64,000 bases of DNA, from assembly GCA_023954715.1 (NCBI GenBank), contig JAGSHD010000004.1, positions 124,001-188,000 on the forward strand, in the 5' to 3' direction. Both the position numbers and the translations under genes were made by a program. The notes under the pieces are model-generated. The model saw only the letters and a program-made list of their open reading frames with translations. It had not been told where the DNA came from and searched no databases. This document shows positions 57,038 to 64,000 of this stretch, in pieces. This DNA is from Candidatus Cloacimonadota bacterium (lineage in GTDB: Bacteria > Muiribacteriota > UBA6191). The first letter of the stretch is position 1; every line of letters starts with the position of its first letter.

Positions 57038-60000
57038 TTATTTCGTGATTTTTACGTTAGTTAAACTTGTGGTGTCTTGGGCAATAATATGAAGATTCAT
57101 AGCCGATCGTATTTCAAGTTCTGTTGCCCCGATATTCAAGTTAATCGATGCATTTAATGCATATAACTCAAAATCCAAAAATTGAGTAGTGCCAATAGAA
57201 GGACAAGGCCCTTCGTATCCAATGCTTCCGGTTCCGCCATTTCTACCTTGTATTCCGCCACTAGGTACAGTTGCTTGGTCTGCTCCAGTGGTAGACTTTG
57301 AAAAATTGAATACACTCCATATAGAGTTTGCTGTGGAAGTATTTTTAACTATCAATACCATTGCCAATGTGCTCTCTGGTGCACCTTCAAAAGTTAATGG
57401 AGGACTCACTGCACCACCACAAGTAAACTGTACTGGCATTTCTGTATTTGACTGTAACTGAGTTGATGAAATTTTAAACAAACTTGCACTACTTGGCGTT
57501 GCAGAAGCAAAACCAGAGGAAGGCCCCTCTCCTTGAGAGTTTTGTCCTGTCACAAAAAAGTGATACGTCAAACCATTGTCTAAGCCTGTCACAGTACCTG
57601 CATTATTGGTAAAGGTTACTTTTCCTAAAAAGTTATTGGTATCTATTTGTTCATTTAGCCCATAATAAACATTGTATTGAGTGGCATCAATATCTGCATT
57701 CCAGGTTAGATTTACTACTCCATCTCCACTTGTAGCAGCAACATTACTAATTTGGGCTGGAGCAGAGCCTTGTGTATTTGGACTTGCTGTCACTCTGTTT
57801 TCTAGATAGTTTTTAGCTAAACTAGAAAAATGGATCCCGTTAAAGTGAGAGTTATAATCCACATCTAATCTCAATATATTATTGTCCGGCTGACTATTAG
57901 CTAAAATAGGCTGTAAAAAATAGTTTTCAGTTTGACTAGCAACAAAAAATGAAGAGTCAATCACACCACCATAATACCCTTGAGGAGGAACTCCAATAGC
58001 GTTGGCTCCTGTACCTACAGCTGCAACCCTAGCAACATGAACTGCAACCATTTTCGCAAAAGAGCGAATGGCATATTTCATTTTTCCGAAACGAGACTTA
58101 TGAAACTCACCCATCATTTGAGGAGTAATTTCACTTTCTTCTAAAGCCCAATATTGGATAATATGCTGATCTTCTAAAAATGTACCTATGGCTTGTCCAC
58201 TCTGTCCACCACTGCCTGAAAATCCAAGTGGTGAAAATACTCCAAAGCGATTGTTCCAGTCAGAACTAGCACTAGAGTCATTTGCAAAGCGTCGTATTAA
58301 ATGCGTCACAAAAACTCCAAGACCAGAGTCTCTATCTGATGTTCTTGCAGTTAGGTCCAATTGAGCATCACTGTTTATTGAAGAGTAAAAACTTCTATCC
58401 ACAACTTTTTGAGGAACTAAAGTCGTATCCAACTCTTGTCCGTTATCTCCACCGATGCGAATTGTACTTTTTAAACCTGATATCGTCTCAATAGGATTGG
58501 TAGTCAATCTTACACTCATGGCCTCTAAACTATTTGTTGGCACACCTGTTTCTGGGTGTAAACCAAATAGCTTTCGTGACTCCTTCAAAATCTCGGCTTT
58601 AACAATAGTGCGAACACCATAAGCAATATTTCGTTGATCATCTACATATTGATCTGAATTTGGATCAATGGTCAGCCCCATAATCATCAAATCCCTATCA
58701 AAGTCATTTACACCGTTCGCTGGTGGATTTTTAAACTCCGTATGAATGGTTAGCTCTCCCCCAAGTTTAACATCAGGAGTTTGTATAAAATAGTCTCCAC
58801 TAAAGTCTAAATAAAACAACTTATCCTGAGGAAATACAGGGTTTTTATCAGAAACTGTGAAAGCGTACTGTGCTTCTAAGGATGCGTTATTTGTCAAAGG
58901 ATCTGGTAAATCTTGAATGGTTGCAGTCAGTGTGTGTAAAGAGTCAGAAAAGGTGATTGCTCCGCCCCGAGGAAAATAAAGTCTTGTATGTCCCTCTTCA
59001 TGCATTACATTACCAAACTGCAAAGCCTTAGTTACTAAATTTTCATTTGGATTGACTCCAGCAATGCTCTTTTCACTTGTAACCCTTAAAGTGTTTACAT
59101 CTACACCACTTGCATAACCATCCACCAATGGGTCTTCATAATAAATATCAATGGTAAAACCCTGTCCATCAACTAAAATCGTTGGTACTAGTGAGTTTGA
59201 CCCTACGGCATTTCCGTCCCCATTTAGATGATGAGGTAAATCATTTACAGTAAGAAGTGTGATCACTGGTGCAACATTATCTACCCTGACTTCTGTTTTG
59301 AAAATAGATCGAAAAGGCGTGGCGTTATTTCCGAATTGATCTTTCACGTCGGAAGTAAACTCAACCATATAATAAGTTGCTTTTTCTAATGAATCTACTG
59401 ATGCAATACGAACCTGATTATCTCCAATTAAATTTAGAGCAGCCGGTAAAGTAGTCCCGATTAACTGATCTTTTGGTAAAGAAACATTGTAATTTGAAAG
59501 ATGTACTAATCTAAAATTATCTTCTATCACCGTACTAGGAGATAAGTTTTCATTAAATATCATTACAACTGTAGTTGTTATAGATACTCCTTCTTCTCCA
59601 TCATACGGGGTTAAGCTTTGCAAATCTGGCCCGAAATTATCAAAAAACGAAGTTACTGTGAATTGAGTTCCTACGGATATTGTAGATTGGTTTCCAAAAA
59701 GGTCTCTAACCCCTAAGTGTGCTGTAACTCTATAAGTAGAGTCATAAGATAAGTCATTCACAGCAGATAAATAGACTGTTTTTTGGTTGGAGTCCAAAGT
59801 TAAAGTATAAGACAAGTCTTGGTCCAAGCCATCTACTACCCTTTTTAATGTAAACTTCTCTTTATTTACATCGATAGGATGAATTGATTCTGAGTAAGAC
59901 ACAATAATGGTTGCATCTGTAGATACATTACTAGCGAAGTTAGATGGATTTATAAATCGCACTACTGGTTCAGAAAGGTCTGCTTCAGAGGCCGAGGACA

Positions 60001-63000
60001 CTTTAAAGTTTGTAGTTGTCTCTTCTGACAACGGGACCCCAACTACAGACTTGATTCTACGGCTCATCTTTACATCAACAAATTGATTTGGCGGTAGAGT
60101 CTCATCAAAAGCCAAAGTTAACCATTTTTTGCTTGCATCTAGCTCATAGGTCCAAGGTAAAACCTCAGAAAGATAATTTGTTATAACCAAATTAGAGCTA
60201 GTAATCGTAATTTGATCAATCGATTGATCAAACTCAACTATATAGTTTGCATTTACAGCTAAGTCTGTTTGATGATTTGCAGGTATTGTTCGTAAAACCT
60301 TTGGACCACTTTGCACTGTATTTAGCTGTAAAAACTGGTCACTACCCATAGAGTTTGAAGTTAAACTCTCTAAACGAACACTTTTCACTTGTAACTGATA
60401 AGTGTGTGAAGGTAAAAGCAACTCTTGTGGGTCTACAATAATTTTCTTACCTTGATCGTCGCCTTTGACAGAGACCTCTAAGATTCTTGCAGCAGTCATA
60501 TCTCGTAAAACAAAGTCATTTCGCCATATGGTCAGAGGGTTTACAAACTTGTTAAACTCTAGAGTGATTGGTTCACTCAAGTTAACATTGCTACTGACAG
60601 AGCTAGGAGATGTAATCTGTAAATTTCCGTTATCTACTGTAGTTGCTGTTGGTACAAAACCCCAATCTTCAATAAAAGTATTCAAATCAAAATAAATACT
60701 ATTTGATTGAATTACCTCTCCTGTATTGGCTATTAAGTTTTCATCTTGTAAACTTTTTATCTCCGAAGAAAAACCAATGGAAGCCCGCTTATTCTTTTGA
60801 TAGTTATTACCAGGTACTGGTTCAAATACAAATACATCGCTCGTGCTGTTTCCACGTATCACACCAGCCATGGGAGCCGCATCTTTAAACGATGAAACAG
60901 CTTTAAAGTTATTTACAAGATCAACTTCTGCTTTTAAGGAGTCAATATTCATAGGTTCAGAAAACTTAAATGCTATTTTTGTATTTAAATCTCCCCCAAT
61001 AGTATCTATATCCATTGCTCCTGGGTAGACAGTGAGCAGTCTTGGTAATTTGTTTGCTTCTTGTAGGTAGGTAAAAGACAAGCTATTACTTTGTGCTCCA
61101 TCTGGATTGATAACGTACACAGACACAGTAGTTGATCCACCACTCATATCTTCTGATCCACTTACCATTGGAGTGAATGACTCTAAACTATTTTCTTTGG
61201 CAAGTACATTCCAAGCCAATAAACCACCAATAACAACCTTACTTCCTTGAACAAAACCTGTACCGGAGATGGTTATAAAATCATTTCCAGTGGCCATTCC
61301 TGCATTTGGGGTGATACTTACTAAGTTTAAGCCTCCCCCTTCAATGGTTAGTTTGGCAGAAGTTGTATTTATACCGGATCGAGTTGCTAACTGTAACTCA
61401 TGTTTTCCGAGCTGAATCCCTTCTGGAACTACTGCTCGAATCTCGTTTCGATTGATCAATTGAATTTCTTCTAATGAAGTTTTAACTTCGTCGGTTAATC
61501 TCAATGAACCTAAAGTAGAATAAGCTCCAATAAAGTGATCGCCATAGATAGTGATAGGAGTACGTGCATTGAATGGTACTTGATTTGGTACAATTGAAGT
61601 AATTTTTGCAATTTTTTCGGTTACAACAAAGGATTTTGAAGTAGAGCCTTTTGAATTTTCTATACTTAAAGTCCAATCTTGAGGAAATAAACTCTTTGGT
61701 ATAGTTAAATTTTGCAGTTTATCCACACTCATTACGAGTGCTGAAGTATCAATCAATATTGTATCAACACTATTTGTAATGGTAATTTTAGGATTTCCAA
61801 ACAAATTATCACCCAACAATTGAATACTCACATCGTCATCGTTATCTATAATCCCAGGGACAATATCCGTCAAACTTGGTACTTTCTCATCAATAGTTAA
61901 CTTAAAGTTGCCCATAGGCACGAGAACATCTTCTCCACTGTTACCTAAATGAATCTGATAATCTCCCGGAATCAAAAAGTTTGGAGATTGTGGAAGGGTA
62001 AAAGCTAAACTACCATAAGTTGATGCTAAAAAATCAGGAGCACTGGTAAGGGTCAACAATTTACTAAATTGTGTACTTGAGTTAACTAACTCTAGTTGGG
62101 CTGTTCGTATCCCAGATAAAGACTGACCTGTTATGTACATCGTTGTAGGTAAGGTATCAAATGTAGATAAAACAGGTGTTACAGAGGTCACAATCGGAGA
62201 CGATGCGACCACATCAAATAATAAATCTGGAAATCCCATAAATGATCTAGGATTCAATCCTGGCTCAGAATAACTATGATCGTTTTCTGCAAAAATGAAC
62301 CATTTACCTGGTCGTAACTCTTTTGGTATTGTTACTTCAAGAGTATTGCCTGTTTGCTTAGTCACAGTTGTTGTTAAATCAATAGATGCTGTAGATAAAT
62401 TATTGTCTTCAAAGCTCTCTTTATGAATTAATACAAAACTATTTACGCCACCGTAATCCGCAAAAGACATGATAGGTTGAACAGGAACTGATTTACCCAC
62501 CCCAAACAATGAAAGCCCCTCCACTTTTACAACAGTATCTAAAAAGTTTACTGCCGTTTTTGGTGTAATCGTTGAGATATTTATCTCATCTTCTTTCATG
62601 AAAAGTTTATTACCAACTGGTACTCCCCAACCACGAGAGTTTAAGGCATTTATAGTATATGATAGCTTGAAAGGAACCGTACCAGATGCATCAAAATATT
62701 CTTTATTTCCTCGTAAAGTTTGTGCGGGTATATCAAACAAAACTTCAGTTAGGGTCCTAGACTTTGTAACTCCAACAGGCCCTGCCCTTGGAATAGTTAA
62801 AACATAAGTCTCTGATCCAGTAGTCTTAAAAGACACTTGCTTTAATCCAAACAATCCATCACTATTAGAACTTGTTAATTTAGCTCTCACTGTATTAATG
62901 TTAGAAGGGTTGCTTGACAGTATAGATATGTCTAAACCACCAGGAATCTGATCTTCAGCAAAATAAAACTCTCCGGCGCCTGAGTTGGACTTTAAACCAT

Positions 63001-64000
63001 CATTCCTTTCAATAATAAATGAGTAAACGCCGGGCAGTAAAGGTAATACAGAAGTATCATTACTACAGGAGTCCACGTAAGTTCCATCAGGATCAAAAAG
63101 GCTTTTTGGAATAGTTATCTCTAAAGACGTAGCTGATGATGCCCCATTAGAATTTACAAAAATACCTGTTGTACAAGCTACGGTAAAGTCAATACTATCG
63201 TATTCTCGTACGATCCTTACTTTGTTTGCTCCAGATAAGTTTTCGCCAATAATAGTAAATGTGGTATCTAAACCCGACACAACAGATGTTGTAGGCAAGT
63301 TTGCGACTACAGATGAATCTGAAAACTGAGTTTCTGTCTCCCATGGGACTACTGAATTTGCATAATTAAATCCAGTAATAACCGGTGCGTTACTATCTAA
63401 TACAAATTTAAAACTTGTAAAGATATTTGAAGTAGCATCACCATAGGTTTTCCATTGTAGGTTAAATTGATTACTTAAAGCGTTATTAAAGCCATTTGCA
63501 TTGAGTGACCTCATGGTTACTTCTACCGTATTTTTATCAATATACTTTGGTACGGGATAGGCTGGCTGAGATAAAAAATCTACTACATCATCATTTGAAC
63601 CACTTAAATTTGCTCTACGAAAATTGAGAACCTCAAATCTTCTTAGATTATCTCCCGTTAAGGTAATTTTAGTAGCCGCATTAAACGGCCCTTTATTTGG
63701 AGAAAAATTAGTGATCGTAGATGCCGGAATCGTAATATCAAAAACTGGGGTTACTGGTGAGATTATGCCAGCTGAGTTTTCCATTTTTAAAAGATATTTA
63801 CCTGGAAACATCTCTGTTGTTTCAATTGGACAATTACTCAATGAAACATAAGGATCTATAGTACATAAACTAAAATTTATATCATAGGAGTATAATGTGC
63901 CACTTACCACTGTTTCAATCTTCATGGACTTTACACCTTGTAAATGCTTACCAGTGAAAGCTATTCGATTGGGACTAGCCGTAAAGTCAGCATCATAAGC
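57038..64000 (-). CDS. Giant repeat protein (IPT/TIG, Big_5, FN3, C-terminal PEBP-like domain), 5' end outside window
   Basis: The frame is open to the right edge (2320 codons in the window). The ATG at 63925 is inside a TIG-like unit, so the true start is beyond 64000. The first ~980 residues are IPT/TIG-like units (for example KGPFNAATKITLTGDNLRRF). Five Big_5-like units follow between about 61050 and 59290 (SNVSTDATIIVSYSESIHP is one). A region of ~500 residues without a recognised family comes next, then an FN3 domain (about 57765-57490; VVNLTWNADIDATQYNVYYG). Finally there is a PEBP/YbhB-like domain (about 57480-57041) with SPPLTFEGAP and GYEGPCPSIG. Repeats of this type suggest a surface or secreted adhesin-like protein. 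surE follows 21 bases downstream. Confidence 0.85.
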   Translation of the reverse strand, partial: AYDADFTASPNRIAFTGKHLQGVKSMKIETVVSGTLYSYDINFSLCTIDPYVSLSNCPIETTEMFPGKYLLKMENSAGIISPVTPVFDITIPASTITNFSPNKGPFNAATKITLTGDNLRRFEVLNFRRANLSGSNDDVVDFLSQPAYPVPKYIDKNTVEVTMRSLNANGFNNALSNQFNLQWKTYGDATSNIFTSFKFVLDSNAPVITGFNYANSVVPWETETQFSDSSVVANLPTTSVVSGLDTTFTIIGENLSGANKVRIVREYDSIDFTVACTTGIFVNSNGASSATSLEITIPKSLFDPDGTYVDSCSNDTSVLPLLPGVYSFIIERNDGLKSNSGAGEFYFAEDQIPGGLDISILSSNPSNINTVRAKLTSSNSDGLFGLKQVSFKTTGSETYVLTIPRAGPVGVTKSRTLTEVLFDIPAQTLRGNKEYFDASGTVPFKLSYTINALNSRGWGVPVGNKLFMKEDEINISTITPKTAVNFLDTVVKVEGLSLFGVGKSVPVQPIMSFADYGGVNSFVLIHKESFEDNNLSTASIDLTTTVTKQTGNTLEVTIPKELRPGKWFIFAENDHSYSEPGLNPRSFMGFPDLLFDVVASSPIVTSVTPVLSTFDTLPTTMYITGQSLSGIRTAQLELVNSSTQFSKLLTLTSAPDFLASTYGSLAFTLPQSPNFLIPGDYQIHLGNSGEDVLVPMGNFKLTIDEKVPSLTDIVPGIIDNDDDVSIQLLGDNLFGNPKITITNSVDTILIDTSALVMSVDKLQNLTIPKSLFPQDWTLSIENSKGSTSKSFVVTEKIAKITSIVPNQVPFNARTPITIYGDHFIGAYSTLGSLRLTDEVKTSLEEIQLINRNEIRAVVPEGIQLGKHELQLATRSGINTTSAKLTIEGGGLNLVSITPNAGMATGNDFITISGTGFVQGSKVVIGGLLAWNVLAKENSLESFTPMVSGSEDMSGGSTTVSVYVINPDGAQSNSLSFTYLQEANKLPRLLTVYPGAMDIDTIGGDLNTKIAFKFSEPMNIDSLKAEVDLVNNFKAVSSFKDAAPMAGVIRGNSTSDVFVFEPVPGNNYQKNKRASIGFSSEIKSLQDENLIANTGEVIQSNSIYFDLNTFIEDWGFVPTATTVDNGNLQITSPSSVSSNVNLSEPITLEFNKFVNPLTIWRNDFVLRDMTAARILEVSVKGDDQGKKIIVDPQELLLPSHTYQLQVKSVRLESLTSNSMGSDQFLQLNTVQSGPKVLRTIPANHQTDLAVNANYIVEFDQSIDQITITSSNLVITNYLSEVLPWTYELDASKKWLTLAFDETLPPNQFVDVKMSRRIKSVVGVPLSEETTTNFKVSSASEADLSEPVVRFINPSNFASNVSTDATIIVSYSESIHPIDVNKEKFTLKRVVDGLDQDLSYTLTLDSNQKTVYLSAVNDLSYDSTYRVTAHLGVRDLFGNQSTISVGTQFTVTSFFDNFGPDLQSLTPYDGEEGVSITTTVVMIFNENLSPSTVIEDNFRLVHLSNYNVSLPKDQLIGTTLPAALNLIGDNQVRIASVDSLEKATYYMVEFTSDVKDQFGNNATPFRSIFKTEVRVDNVAPVITLLTVNDLPHHLNGDGNAVGSNSLVPTILVDGQGFTIDIYYEDPLVDGYASGVDVNTLRVTSEKSIAGVNPNENLVTKALQFGNVMHEEGHTRLYFPRGGAITFSDSLHTLTATIQDLPDPLTNNASLEAQYAFTVSDKNPVFPQDKLFYLDFSGDYFIQTPDVKLGGELTIHTEFKNPPANGVNDFDRDLMIMGLTIDPNSDQYVDDQRNIAYGVRTIVKAEILKESRKLFGLHPETGVPTNSLEAMSVRLTTNPIETISGLKSTIRIGGDNGQELDTTLVPQKVVDRSFYSSINSDAQLDLTARTSDRDSGLGVFVTHLIRRFANDSSASSDWNNRFGVFSPLGFSGSGGQSGQAIGTFLEDQHIIQYWALEESEITPQMMGEFHKSRFGKMKYAIRSFAKMVAVHVARVAAVGTGANAIGVPPQGYYGGVIDSSFFVASQTENYFLQPILANSQPDNNILRLDVDYNSHFNGIHFSSLAKNYLENRVTASPNTQGSAPAQISNVAATSGDGVVNLTWNADIDATQYNVYYGLNEQIDTNNFLGKVTFTNNAGTVTGLDNGLTYHFFVTGQNSQGEGPSSGFASATPSSASLFKISSTQLQSNTEMPVQFTCGGAVSPPLTFEGAPESTLAMVLIVKNTSTANSIWSVFNFSKSTTGADQATVPSGGIQGRNGGTGSIGYEGPCPSIGTTQFLDFELYALNASINLNIGATELEIRSAMNLHIIAQDTTSLTNVKITK

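Noticed and set aside
63925..64000. ATG at 63923-63925 as the start of the giant repeat protein
   Set aside because: The frame continues without a stop for 25 more codons to the window edge, and those codons encode the first part of a TIG-like unit (ASPNRIAFTGKHLQG). The ATG is internal.

Overview
The window is an AT-rich stretch from a two-membrane (Gram-negative) bacterium. A nearly full set of type II secretion genes with an outer-membrane secretin, a Wza/Wzc-type polysaccharide export pair, and many Sec signal peptides show this directly. I saw no rRNA, tRNA, CRISPR array, insertion sequence or phage gene. Low GC, very large repeat-rich secreted proteins and receiver-domain proteins would fit the Bdellovibrionota or a related deltaproteobacterial lineage. 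That placement is inference; no marker gene here settles it.

Region 1 (about 1-28100) is an envelope or extracellular polysaccharide locus. It opens with a membrane-anchored receiver protein, then a Wzc-like chain-length kinase divergent from a Wza-like export protein. Next come four genes (UbiA-like prenyltransferase, GtrA-like, DprE1-like, DprE2-like) that look like the mycobacterial route to polyprenyl-phosphate D-arabinofuranose. They are followed by a VTC / CotH / DUF4956 operon, an AlgI-like O-acyltransferase with an SGNH partner, a WcaF-like acetyltransferase, six glycosyltransferases and a Wzy-like membrane protein. The last operon (aminotransferase, Wzx flippase, RmlA, RmlB, 3,4-ketoisomerase, formyltransferase, FemAB/GNAT-like protein) reads as synthesis of a dTDP-linked N-formylated 3-amino-3,6-dideoxyhexose and flipping of the glycan unit.

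Region 2 (28189-38063) holds the most unusual content. A 2827-residue exported protein carries three PA14-type domains, thirteen ~79-residue Ig-like repeats, the C-terminal half of a subtilisin (oxyanion Asn, catalytic Ser) and about ten fibronectin-like repeats. The gene directly downstream encodes a separate exported protein with a propeptide-like region and the missing N-terminal half (catalytic Asp and His), ending just where the other half begins. The serine protease is therefore split over two genes in permuted order. A strong sigma-54 promoter match and a perfect TGTGA-N6-TCACA palindrome lie upstream.

Region 3 (38064-51696) is a single-strand type II secretion cluster in transcription order gspE-F-H-I-J-K-L-M, a cytoplasmic hybrid-type histidine kinase, an NtrC-family sigma-54 activator, gspC, gspD. 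No gspG or prepilin peptidase gene is present in the window. The sigma-54 activator, the secretion machine and the sigma-54-type promoter in front of the giant protease suggest one regulated secretion unit (inference).

Region 4 (51916-64000) holds a second receiver protein, two exported glycine-rich proteins of unknown function, surE, and the 3'-terminal 2320 codons of a giant repeat protein (IPT/TIG-like, Big_5-like and FN3 domains) that ends in a PEBP-like domain. This last gene runs off the right edge of the window.
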